From positions 1 through 32,609 of the forward strand of contig PUMJ01000064.1 of the NCBI GenBank assembly GCA_003551305.1: DNA of 32,609 nucleotides, in the 5' to 3' direction. The position numbers and the translations under genes were made by a program. The DNA comes from Candidatus Brocadiaceae bacterium (lineage in GTDB: Bacteria; Planctomycetota; Brocadiia; SM23-32). Shown piece by piece: positions 24,531-32,017 of this stretch; position 1 is the stretch's first letter, and each line of letters opens with the position of its first letter. Under the pieces are notes generated by a model, which saw only the letters and a list, made by a program, of their open reading frames with translations, was not told where the DNA came from and ran no database searches.

Positions 24531-25619
24531 ATGTCGGCCGAGCAGACGAAGAGCGCTATCACCAACTGCGCGGAGGATATCCGCCGGCGGATCGCGAAGA
24601 AGAAAAAGCCAAGCCTGAAGTTTCCCCGCCGCACCCTCAGCAACGTCACCTACGACGCAGAAGAGGGCTACTTCAAGCTGAAGAAAGGCAGGATAACCCG
24701 CACCCTTACGTACAACACCGTCAAGACCTTCGCCCAGACCCTGCGCATGATGGCCCTGAGCAAAGAGGCCATTGACAGCGACGAGGAGGTGACCAAGAGG
24801 GAGGCGTACTACGTCTCGAAGAACTGGGACGAGGCGCGCTTCGAGGAGCAGCCCGAATCCGACACCGTGATGGAGGACATCGAGGCGCTGTTCGCCGTCA
24901 ACCGGGAACAGCTCGGCTTCATCCCAGAGGAGAAGGGCGGCGAGGTGGCAGGCGAACTGGTGGTCATAGACCGCAACCGCATCACCGGCCGGCGCGTGGA
25001 GATTGACTGCACCCAGTTCGGCAGCGGCGCCTACTCCGTGCCCATCTCCGTTGAGGAACTGCAGTTCAGGACGGAGGCGGAGTTTGTCCTGGTCATCGAG
25101 ACGGCCGGCATGTTCCAGCGGCTCAACAACCACGCCTTCTGGCAGGACGCCAACTGCATCCTCGTCTCGATGGGCGGCGTGCCGACGCGGGCGTGCCGCC
25201 GGTTCGTGCGCCGCCTCAGCGAGGAAAACGATATGCCGGTCTACGCCTTCGTGGACGGCGACCCATACGGCTACGGCAATATCTACCGTACCCTGAAGGT
25301 GGGCAGCGGCAACGCGGCGCACATCAACGAGTTCTTCTGCGTGCCGGCCGCCCGCTTCCTGGGCGTCACGCCGGACGACGTGGAGAAGTACGACCTGCCG
25401 ACCCATCCGCTGACCGAGACGGACATCAAGCGGGCGAAGGACCTCATCAAGAACGACCCCTTCTTCAGACACCACAAGCCCTGGCAGCGGGCCATAAAGA
25501 GGATGCTGAAGATGGGCGTCCGCGTCGAACAGCAGGCGTTCGCCAAGCACAGCCTCAACTACGTGCTGGAATCCTACCTGCCGGAGAAGCTGGAGAACGT
25601 GGATAAGTTCCTGCCCTGA
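24531..25619 (+). CDS. top6A: DNA topoisomerase VI subunit A (Spo11/Top6A)
   Basis: 362 residues, the normal length of archaeal Top6A. It is the DNA-cleaving subunit of a type IIB topoisomerase. The 5Y-CAP (winged-helix) domain has PSLKFPRRTLSNVTYD and the catalytic Tyr94 in KREAYYVSKNW, followed by EEQPESDTVMEDIEAL. The Toprim domain supplies Glu190 (LVIETAG) and Asp242/Asp244 (FVDGDPYGYGNIYR). The C-terminus has EKYDLP, DIKRAKDL and SYLPEKLENVDKF, all typical of euryarchaeal enzymes. Nothing essential is missing. ATG 24531 was chosen because GGAGAGA precedes it; an in-frame ATG 15 codons upstream (24486) falls inside the -10 and lacks a site. The ATPase subunit Top6B, normally adjacent, is not in the window on either side. 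Confidence 0.93.
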   Translation: MSAEQTKSAITNCAEDIRRRIAKKKKPSLKFPRRTLSNVTYDAEEGYFKLKKGRITRTLTYNTVKTFAQTLRMMALSKEAIDSDEEVTKREAYYVSKNWDEARFEEQPESDTVMEDIEALFAVNREQLGFIPEEKGGEVAGELVVIDRNRITGRRVEIDCTQFGSGAYSVPISVEELQFRTEAEFVLVIETAGMFQRLNNHAFWQDANCILVSMGGVPTRACRRFVRRLSEENDMPVYAFVDGDPYGYGNIYRTLKVGSGNAAHINEFFCVPAARFLGVTPDDVEKYDLPTHPLTETDIKRAKDLIKNDPFFRHHKPWQRAIKRMLKMGVRVEQQAFAKHSLNYVLESYLPEKLENVDKFLP

Positions 25620-25643
25620 GCCGCGCCATAAGCGGCCTCCTCC

Positions 25644-25663
25644 GCGTCCGGCCTGACGGACGC
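25644..25663 (+). terminator. Hairpin after top6A (possible terminator)
   Basis: GCGTCCG, 6-base loop, CGGACGC: a perfect 7-base stem 25 bases after the stop. It is flanked by two other GC hairpins, GCCGC/GCGGC at 25620-25636 and CCGGCC-GTTCTTT-GGCCGG at 25708-25726. No T-run follows any of them, so termination here is uncertain. The rest of 25620-25755 shows no gene. Confidence 0.35.
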
Positions 25664-25755
25664 TGACGGCAGTACCCGTGCGCCTCAGCCTGTTAGTCCC
25701 CCCGCCCCCGGCCGTTCTTTGGCCGGTCCCCGCAGCGGTGTGCCGAAAAAAAGCC

Positions 25756-25782
25756 TAAAGTCCCGGGCCGTTTCTCCGAAAA
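25756..25782 (+). promoter_or_regulatory. Sigma-28 (FliA) promoter of flagellin
   Basis: TAAAGTCC (25756-25763), exactly 11 bases, TCCGAAAA (25775-25782), against the consensus TAAAGTTT-N11-GCCGATAA: 6 of 8 in each box and ideal spacing. Predicted start is near 25790, leaving a leader of about 105 bases with GGAGGA before ATG 25895. Confidence 0.8.
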
Positions 25783-25894
25783 TATTGGTAGAGGAAGCTC
25801 GAGCTCGGACCATCTTCAGTGCGGCGACCCCTTGTAAGGCGGCCGTCGCGGGACACTGCGGCACTTTCTTTGATGTTTTTTGGAGGATAGTGTT

Positions 25895-26728
25895 ATGGGC
25901 CTGGTTATCAACCACAACATGGCGGCTCAGACGGCGCACCGGAACCTGTCAGCGACTTACCGGACGCTGGCCGATTCGGTGCGGTCACTCTCGTCCGGTC
26001 TGCGCATCAACACGGCCGCCGATGACGCGGCCGGCCTGGCCGTGCGCGAGCTGATGCGCGCCGAGGTCGCCAGCCTCGGGCAGGGCATCCGGAACGCCAA
26101 CGACGCCATCTCGATGCTGCAGACGTTCGACGGCGCCGCCCAGGTGATCGACGAGAAGCTGATCCGCATGAAGGAACTGGCCATGCAGGCCGCCACCGGC
26201 ACGTACAGTGACGAGCAGCGCGCCATCATGCAGGACGAGTTCGCGGAGATGCGCAACGAGATCGAGCGCATCGCCACCGCGACCAGCTTCAACGACATCC
26301 AGGGGCTGAACGCCGATGGCACCATCAAGATTCACTTCGGCCCGGGCAACGACTCGGCCGCCGACTACTACCACATCGAGCAGCAGGACATGACCAGCGA
26401 AGCGCTGGGGCTGAACGACCTGAGCATCGCCTCGCAGGATGGCGCGCAGTCCGCGCTGGAACCCGGGGCGCTCGACTCCGCCATCACGGCGAAGGAAACC
26501 GGCCGGGCGCACTTCGGCGCCATGATCAACAGGCTGGAGAACACCATCACGAACCTGGAGATCCAGCGTGAGAACATACAGGCCGCCGAGTCCCAGATAT
26601 CGGACGTGGACGTGGCCTGGGAGATGACGCAGCTCACAAGGTCCCAGGTGCTGGCCCAGGCCGGTGTGGCCATGCTCGCGCAGGCCAATGCCATCCCCAA
26701 CATGGCCCTGACCCTGCTGGGCGGCTGA
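25895..26728 (+). CDS. fliC: Flagellin
   Basis: 277 residues, a short flagellin made of little more than the conserved D0/D1 ends. N-terminus: INHNMAAQTAHRNL, SVRSLSSGLRINTAADDAAGLAVRE and NDAISMLQTFDGA. C-terminus: RLENTITNLEIQRENIQAAESQISDVDVAWEM and AQANAIPNMALTLLGG. The middle is a short insert (about 140-190), so the variable outer D2/D3 domains are essentially absent. It is exported by the flagellar type III apparatus and forms the filament. GGAGGA precedes ATG 25895; the in-frame ATG five codons upstream lies in the ribosome binding site region and is rejected. It is controlled by the sigma-28 promoter upstream and ends in a strong terminator, so it is monocistronic. Confidence 0.95.
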   Translation: MGLVINHNMAAQTAHRNLSATYRTLADSVRSLSSGLRINTAADDAAGLAVRELMRAEVASLGQGIRNANDAISMLQTFDGAAQVIDEKLIRMKELAMQAATGTYSDEQRAIMQDEFAEMRNEIERIATATSFNDIQGLNADGTIKIHFGPGNDSAADYYHIEQQDMTSEALGLNDLSIASQDGAQSALEPGALDSAITAKETGRAHFGAMINRLENTITNLEIQRENIQAAESQISDVDVAWEMTQLTRSQVLAQAGVAMLAQANAIPNMALTLLGG

Positions 26729-26749
26729 GCCTGAACTCCCTTTTCGTGG

Positions 26750-26785
26750 GCGGCCTCCCTGTCCCGGCGGGGAGGCCGCTTTACT
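26750..26785 (+). terminator. Intrinsic terminator of flagellin
   Basis: GCGGCCTCCC (26750-26759), 10-base loop, GGGAGGCCGC (26770-26779): a perfect 10-base stem directly followed by TTT. It begins 21 bases after the flagellin stop and is the strongest terminator in the window. Confidence 0.85.
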
Positions 26786-26790
26786 CCGGA

Positions 26791-26807
26791 CGGCACCCGC
26801 TTTGCAT
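26791..26807 (+). promoter_or_regulatory. Sigma-54-type (RpoN) promoter of fliD-fliS
   Basis: CGGCAC-CCGCT-TTGCAT: GG at 26792-26793 and GC at 26804-26805 are separated by exactly 10 bases, as in the -24/-12 consensus TGGCAC-N5-TTGCA, with 10 of 11 consensus bases kept. Predicted start is near 26817, with a leader of about 165 bases to ATG 26983. The leader holds no supported gene. Confidence 0.65.
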
Positions 26808-26982
26808 TCTCTCTGAGGGCGCGCAGCATCGAAGCCGCCGCTTGGCGCTCGGGTATTGCGCGCTGATGGCGACAAGACCGACCTGGAGTCGACGCTTCGG
26901 TCCATCCAACGGCGGTTCGTAGCGGCCGGCGCCACCAGCAAAAGGCGGAAGAGGCTTCCCGGCGAAGGAAAGGATTTCGCAC

Positions 26983-29130
26983 ATGGGCTCGATCAACTTC
27001 TCCGGCATGGGCTCCGGCATAGACTGGGACATGCTCATCGAGCATCAGATCCAGGCACGGAGCGCCCATATCATAGAGCCCATCGAGAGGTGGAAGTCTT
27101 CCTGGGAGGAGAAGCTCACCGCGTTCGACCAGCTCAGCGGCCGGCTGCAGAACCTGCAGTCCGCCGCCGAAGCCATGGACACCCCCACCAAGCTGCGCTC
27201 CTACATCGCCCAGAGCAGCAACGAGTCGGTTGTTGACGCCACCGCCACCGGCACGGCCTCCCCCGGCCATTACTCCATGGAGATAGACCGCCTCGCCACG
27301 GCAGCGGTCCAGATACACTCCGGCGTCCACGGCGCCGACACCGTCATCAACAACAGCGGCAGCACACAGCAGTTCGTCTACACCTACGGGCAGGAGAGTG
27401 TCACCCTCTACGTGCCTCACGGCACCACGCTGTCGGAGCTTGTGACACTGGTAAACACCCACTCGGCCAACCCCGGAGTCACCGCCTCCATCCTGGACGA
27501 CGGGAGCAGCAGCGGCACCTCCCACCACCTGGTGCTGCGCGGGCGCGACACAGGCGCCCCGCACACCATCACTGTCGGCGAGGGCACGACGCTATCCGGC
27601 GAGTGGAGCGCCCTGACCGCCGACGCCGGCGCGGGCAGCAGTTCGCTGGCAGTGGACGACGCCTCGTCCTTGCGGCAGTACCAGGCCATACTGGTCAACG
27701 ACGACGGGGGCCCCGCCGAATACCACATCATTGACTCGATCTCGGGCGAAACGCTCAGCCTGCAGGGAACGCTGTCGAGGTCCTTCACGGTGGACCAGAA
27801 CGCGTACGCCACGGCCCGGGGGCTGGGCAGCGGGCTGGCTGAGGCGGCCTCAGCCGGCACAAACGAGTTGGCGGTTGACGACGCGTCGGCCTTTTATGTC
27901 GGCGCGACGGTCCTGGTGGCGGACGGCAACGGCCACGAGGAGCTCACCATCGCCGCCATCGACACGACGACCAACACCCTGACCTTCGAGTCGAACGTCC
28001 TGAACGACTACGCCGCCGACGCCTACGTGACGCAGATCGAGGGGGGGCGGCGGTTCACCTTTGCGGACTCGGACTTCGCGGAGCAGCAGGCCGCCCGGAA
28101 TGCCCGGTTCCGCGTAGACGGCTTCCCCGCCGAGGGCTGGATAGAGCGGGAGCGGAATGTCGTCAACGACGTGGTGCCCGGCCTGACGCTGAGCCTGACG
28201 GGGACCACCGGCGGCAGCCCGGTGTCGGTCTCGGTCACTGAAGACCATGAGGCCGTCAAGGAGAAGATCCACGCCTTCGTGAACGCCTACAACGAAGTGA
28301 AGACGTTCCTGAACAAGCAAACCGACTATGACCCGGCCTCCGAAGAGGCGGGGCTCCTGCTCGGCAACTACGCGGCCGACCTGGTGAACCAGCAGTTGCG
28401 CAACATCATCATCCATCAGGTGCCGGGGTTCGAGGACGGGACGGACGCCTTCGCACACCTGGGCCAGATCGGCATCGAGACGGTGGGCAGAACCAGCGAC
28501 GAGGCGGCGCTGGGAACGCTGCGACTGGACGAGCAGACGCTTGATGAAGCGCTGGCCCGCAACTTCGACGGCGTTATCGACCTGCTCTCGGCCAGCTTCC
28601 AGGGCGAGTCCAGCAGCGGGCACCTGACCTTCTACCAGTCCCGCCCGGACAGGACCGTGCCGGGGACCTATGAGGTGGAGGCGGACTTCGACGAGAGCGG
28701 CAGCCTGGTCGGCGGCCGCATGCGGCTGGCCTCGGAGTCCGAGTTCCGGGATGCCACCGTGTCGGGCTCCTACCTGGTGGGGGCGACCGGCAGTCCGGAG
28801 GAAGGTCTGTGGGTGGGGGCGAGCTGGGACGGTGTCTCGGCGACCCAGGCCGCCACCATCCGCCTCAAACACGGCATAGGCGGGCAGATGGCGAACTCCG
28901 TCTCGGACATCCTCGACCCGACAGAAGGCATCCTGCGCAATATAGACAGCAGTTACAGGGACATCGTTGCGCAGATAGACGACCGCATCGAGCGGGAACA
29001 GGCGCGGCTGGAGTCGCTCCGAGAGCGCCTGACGCGCAAGTATGCCCGCCTGGAGCAGATGCTCGTCCAGATGCAAGGGCAGCAGGAGTGGACCCAGTCC
29101 ATGATCCAGACCATGAGCTGGCAAAGCTGA
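26983..29130 (+). CDS. fliD: Flagellar filament cap protein FliD (hook-associated protein 2)
   Basis: 715 residues, longer than the usual 450-680. The N-terminal D0/D1 segment is typical (INFSGMGSGIDWDMLIEHQIQA, with PIERWKSSWEEKLTAFDQL), as is YSMEIDRLATA near residue 98. The central domain (LTLSLTGTTGGSPVSVSV, VKEKIHAFVNAYNEVKTFLNKQT) and the C-terminal helical D0/D1 (IDDRIEREQARLESLRERLTRKYARLEQ) complete the fold. The additional length comes from two tandem copies of a 64-residue beta-rich module (about 214-277 and 288-351) in the exposed domain. FliD caps the growing filament and helps flagellin fold. AAGGAAAGGA precedes ATG 26983. It is followed by fliS after 38 bases. Confidence 0.95.
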   Translation: MGSINFSGMGSGIDWDMLIEHQIQARSAHIIEPIERWKSSWEEKLTAFDQLSGRLQNLQSAAEAMDTPTKLRSYIAQSSNESVVDATATGTASPGHYSMEIDRLATAAVQIHSGVHGADTVINNSGSTQQFVYTYGQESVTLYVPHGTTLSELVTLVNTHSANPGVTASILDDGSSSGTSHHLVLRGRDTGAPHTITVGEGTTLSGEWSALTADAGAGSSSLAVDDASSLRQYQAILVNDDGGPAEYHIIDSISGETLSLQGTLSRSFTVDQNAYATARGLGSGLAEAASAGTNELAVDDASAFYVGATVLVADGNGHEELTIAAIDTTTNTLTFESNVLNDYAADAYVTQIEGGRRFTFADSDFAEQQAARNARFRVDGFPAEGWIERERNVVNDVVPGLTLSLTGTTGGSPVSVSVTEDHEAVKEKIHAFVNAYNEVKTFLNKQTDYDPASEEAGLLLGNYAADLVNQQLRNIIIHQVPGFEDGTDAFAHLGQIGIETVGRTSDEAALGTLRLDEQTLDEALARNFDGVIDLLSASFQGESSSGHLTFYQSRPDRTVPGTYEVEADFDESGSLVGGRMRLASESEFRDATVSGSYLVGATGSPEEGLWVGASWDGVSATQAATIRLKHGIGGQMANSVSDILDPTEGILRNIDSSYRDIVAQIDDRIEREQARLESLRERLTRKYARLEQMLVQMQGQQEWTQSMIQTMSWQS
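27622..28035 (+). repeat. Two tandem 64-codon repeats inside fliD
   Basis: Copy 1 is 27622-27813 and copy 2 is 27844-28035, each 192 bases, separated by 30. Both encode LAVDDAS, a valine/leucine-rich strand (ILVNDDG, VLVADGNG), a second strand pair (HIIDSISGETLSL, AAIDTTTNTLTF) and an Ala-Tyr end (NAYAT, DAYVT). The copies are diverged at the DNA level, so the duplication is old or was imported as a pair. Similar modules occur in phage tail and surface proteins. Confidence 0.75.
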
Positions 29131-29168
29131 CGCTTTGAGTCTTTTACAAAAGCAAGGAGCGTGGGCAG

Positions 29169-29588
29169 ATGAATGCTTCCGAACACTACGAGCAGAACGC
29201 CGTAACCACCCAGCAACGGGGCAAGCTCATCGTGATGCTCTACGAGGGCGCCATCAGGTTCCTCAACATCGCCAGGGAGAAGCTCCAGGAGGGCGACTAC
29301 GCCCTCAAAGGGGTCTACATCGGTAAGGCGCAGGACATTGTGCTGGAGCTGAACAACTCCTTGAACATGGACGCCGCACCCGAGATGGCCAACGACCTGC
29401 GCGCCCTCTACAACTTCATCTACCGCACCCTGAACGAGGCGAACATCGAGCGCTCCGACACGAAGATCAGTCAGTGCGTCGACATACTGAGCGAACTGCA
29501 CGGCGCCTGGGAACAGGTCGTCGAGAAGGTGGGCGCCGGCGCCCCCGCCGCCGGCATAGAGCGCACGCGGGCCGTCTTCGACGCCTGA
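29169..29588 (+). CDS. fliS: Flagellin export chaperone FliS
   Basis: 139 residues, all helical. It binds the C-terminal helix of flagellin in the cytoplasm, stops it polymerising and hands it to the export gate. Family features: HYEQNAVTTQQRGKLIVMLYEGAIRFLNIAREKL (residues 6-39) and ALYNFIYRTLNEANIERSDTKISQCVDILSELHGAWEQV near the C-terminus. AGGAG lies 10-11 bases before ATG 29169. It directly follows fliD and is probably read from the same sigma-54 promoter. It converges on the glycosyltransferase gene, with 10 bases between the stops and no terminator in between. Confidence 0.94.
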   Translation: MNASEHYEQNAVTTQQRGKLIVMLYEGAIRFLNIAREKLQEGDYALKGVYIGKAQDIVLELNNSLNMDAAPEMANDLRALYNFIYRTLNEANIERSDTKISQCVDILSELHGAWEQVVEKVGAGAPAAGIERTRAVFDA

Positions 29589-29598
29589 AAGCTCGCGG

Positions 29599-31767
29599 TT
29601 ACCCGACCACAGCCCGCGCCCGCTCACTGACCGTCCTGGCCCTCTCATCCTCCGGGGCCAGGGCGGTCGCCCTTTCGGCCAGCTCCGCCGCCTCCCCCGC
29701 TCGACCGGTCCGCATGCATACCTCTGCCAGAGCCACCAGTGTCGGCACGTGGCCGGGCCGGTATTCCAGGAACCGGCGATACGCCGCTGCCAGATCGTCG
29801 AGCTCCTCGGCGGCTGCGGCTGTCCTCCTGAGTCCGCAGACGGCCTCTTCATGGTCCGGCGCCCGCTCCAGCGTCAGCCGCCAGAGCCTGCAGGCCTGCG
29901 CGGGCTGACCGTGCGCCTCCTGAACGCGTGCCAGGCCGCTCAGGGCTGCCACCTCGACACCTTCTCCGTCCAGGGCGAGGGCGCGCTGAAATGCCTGTTC
30001 GGCCTCGTCCGGCTGCCCCGTTTGCAGGAAGAGCCGCCCGAAGCCCAGCCAGGGCCGCGCGTCGTTGGCCCGCAGCCGGGACGCCCTGTGCAGGGCGCGC
30101 GCCGCCCCGGCGCCGTCCCCGAGTTCGAGCAGACACTCTCCGAGCCCCAGCATCGCGGTGAAGACGCTGAACTGCGCCTTTCCTGCCAGCGGGAAGGGCG
30201 CGCCGTGCAGCGCCGCTTCCGGCAGGCCGATCATGCGCAGGCCGCTGCGGAAGGCCTCGGCTGCCGGGCGCCACTCACAGCGCCTCTGGAGCATCTGCCC
30301 CAGCCGGACCCAGTTCTCCGCGCCGTAGCCGGCTTCTATCAGCTCGCGGCACATGGTCTCGGCGGGCCCGTAGTCGTCCAGCGCAAAGGCAACCGCCGCC
30401 AGCCGCTGCACCAGGTAGGGGCTGCCGGTGCCGCCGGAGCGCACCTGCGCCGCGCGCCGCAGCAGAGCCAGAGCCGTGCGGTAGTCGCCCTCTTCCTCGC
30501 AGCGCCGGGCGAAGTGGAGCAGGTAATCCGTTTGCAGGGCTTCCGGCATCCAGTCTCGCGGCACCGTGCGCAATCCCGGCCACTCGCCCCGGGGCGTTCG
30601 GTCGGCCGCCCAAAGGGCTTCGCTTCGGAGTAGCACGTCATAGGGTCGGTCGGCCCGGCCGTCGCACCCCCACCTCAGCCCGGCGCAGCCGTGCTGCTCC
30701 AGGAAGGATAGCCCCTCGATAAGGCGCAGTTCTTTGGTCGGGTCCAGCGCGGGAGTCGGCAGGTAGTAGAACTCGGCCCCGACGGCCCGGCAGCCGGCCA
30801 GGTAGGCGCCGTGCAGGTCGGCTTCGTGCGGCGCGTGCGTCACGCTCAGATGGGCGGGCTCGGCCAGCGGCCCGAGCGCCCGGCGGCAGGCGGTCGTGTC
30901 GCGGCCGGCGTCCCGGTTCACAAGCACGATGCGGCAGGGGTAGTCGAGCCTGTCCAGCAGGCACTTCACCACCCCCCGGGCCGCGTCATCCCAGCGCTTT
31001 AGCGGCAGCACAGCGGCCACGGTTTGCACCTTCGGCCAGGGCCCGGGCGGCAGGTCGCCGCGTATGCGCCTCAGGTTCCGGCGGTAGCTCTCCTCGTCCC
31101 GCCGCTGCACGTCCGAGATGCGGTCGGAGTCCTTTATCGGCACGTAATACTCGCCCGTGACGGTGCGCACGTGGCGGAAGTCGCAGAAGAAGCACAGCTT
31201 GCGGGTGATGTTCCAGTCAATCAGAACGCGCACGTCCTCGCGATAGCCGCCGGCCCGGAGGGCCAGGTCCTTCCTGTGCATCAGGCTCACGTGCAGGGTG
31301 TGGTTGAAGTGGAACATGAACATGCGGTTGAAGTCGCGGCATATGTCCACGCGTTTCTCCAGCGGGTAGCGCCGGCCGTCTTCGCCGGGCAGCACGATGA
31401 CCTTGTAAAGATCGCTGTAGGCCGCGCCGATGGCGGGGTCCTCATCCAGCGCCGCGGCCAGGGTACCGAGGTGATTCGGGTACCAGACGTCATCATCGTC
31501 CAGGTAGGCGATGTAGTCGCCGCGGGCGCGGCGGAGGCCGAAGTTCAGGCAGGCCGCCTTGCCGACGTTCTCGGGGCGGTTGTGGTAGCGCACGCGTTCG
31601 TCGCCCGCGCCGCGCACGACGTCGGCCACGTCCGTGCCGCCGTCGTTGATGACGAGCATCTCCCAGTCGGTGAACTCCTGGTTCACCACGCTGCGGACGG
31701 CCTGAGCCAGGTAGTCGGGGCGGTTGTAAGTGGGGGTCAGGACGGTGACTTTGGGGCGTTCAGGCAT
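29599..31767 (-). CDS. GT2 glycosyltransferase with second degenerate GT domain and C-terminal TPR repeats
   Basis: 722 residues in three parts. Residues 1-240 are an active-looking GT2 domain: VTVLTPTYNRPDYLAQAVRSV (strand 1 and helix), VINDGGTD, NVGKAACLNFGLRRARGDYI and the metal-binding LDDDD at 89-93. Residues about 247-400 again look like a GT-A fold (VAAVLPLKRWDDAARGVVKCLL, CRIVLVNRDAGRDT) but have LPTP (336-339) where a DxD should be, so this copy is probably inactive. Residues about 420-722 are TPR-like helical repeats (for example ARPWLGFGRLFLQTGQPDEAEQAFQRALALD). No signal peptide; cytoplasmic. ATG 31767 follows GGGAG. It faces fliS and overlaps the upstream fragment by 8 bases. GT-TPR proteins beside filament genes often glycosylate flagellin, which is my favoured but unproven role. 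Confidence 0.85.
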   Translation of the reverse strand: MPERPKVTVLTPTYNRPDYLAQAVRSVVNQEFTDWEMLVINDGGTDVADVVRGAGDERVRYHNRPENVGKAACLNFGLRRARGDYIAYLDDDDVWYPNHLGTLAAALDEDPAIGAAYSDLYKVIVLPGEDGRRYPLEKRVDICRDFNRMFMFHFNHTLHVSLMHRKDLALRAGGYREDVRVLIDWNITRKLCFFCDFRHVRTVTGEYYVPIKDSDRISDVQRRDEESYRRNLRRIRGDLPPGPWPKVQTVAAVLPLKRWDDAARGVVKCLLDRLDYPCRIVLVNRDAGRDTTACRRALGPLAEPAHLSVTHAPHEADLHGAYLAGCRAVGAEFYYLPTPALDPTKELRLIEGLSFLEQHGCAGLRWGCDGRADRPYDVLLRSEALWAADRTPRGEWPGLRTVPRDWMPEALQTDYLLHFARRCEEEGDYRTALALLRRAAQVRSGGTGSPYLVQRLAAVAFALDDYGPAETMCRELIEAGYGAENWVRLGQMLQRRCEWRPAAEAFRSGLRMIGLPEAALHGAPFPLAGKAQFSVFTAMLGLGECLLELGDGAGAARALHRASRLRANDARPWLGFGRLFLQTGQPDEAEQAFQRALALDGEGVEVAALSGLARVQEAHGQPAQACRLWRLTLERAPDHEEAVCGLRRTAAAAEELDDLAAAYRRFLEYRPGHVPTLVALAEVCMRTGRAGEAAELAERATALAPEDERARTVSERARAVVG

Positions 31768-32017
31768 GCTGGGTGGCTCCCTCGCCGCCGGTGTTTCGGC
31801 CGGCCGCACTGCCCGACAGCGCTGCATCTGCGGCGGCGGCCAGACTCTGGCCATGTAGCGCGGCCAGGCAGCGGTCCAGCAGGTCGAACCGGCTGTGGAC
31901 GGGCACGATGCAGGAGATGTCCGGACCGTCTGTTGCGTGGCCGTGGCGCCCCCGAGTGCAGGTCACTACGCGGGGCGGTTTTCTCATTCCCCGTGGTCTC
32001 ATGATAGCGCGGTTCAC
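31760..32017 (-). pseudogene. Short remnant of a GT2 glycosyltransferase (about 85 codons)
   Basis: An open frame of 85 codons from GTG 32017. Its middle, ISCIVPVHSRFDLLDRCLAALHGQSL, is the first strand and helix of a GT2 domain. After that comes Ala/Gly-rich sequence with no DxD or other glycosyltransferase motif, and the frame stops. It looks like a glycosyltransferase that lost all but its N-terminus. Oddly, the frame is still knitted into the operon: GTGA overlap with the upstream gene and an 8-base overlap with the next start. It may thus still be translated, perhaps only to couple its neighbours. I cannot exclude a small functional protein. Confidence 0.4.

Noticed and set aside
26856-27236. 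Open frame starting in the fliD leader.
   Set aside because: Its first 40 codons are not matched to any family and the rest runs out of frame through fliD. The stretch is better explained as a sigma-54 leader.
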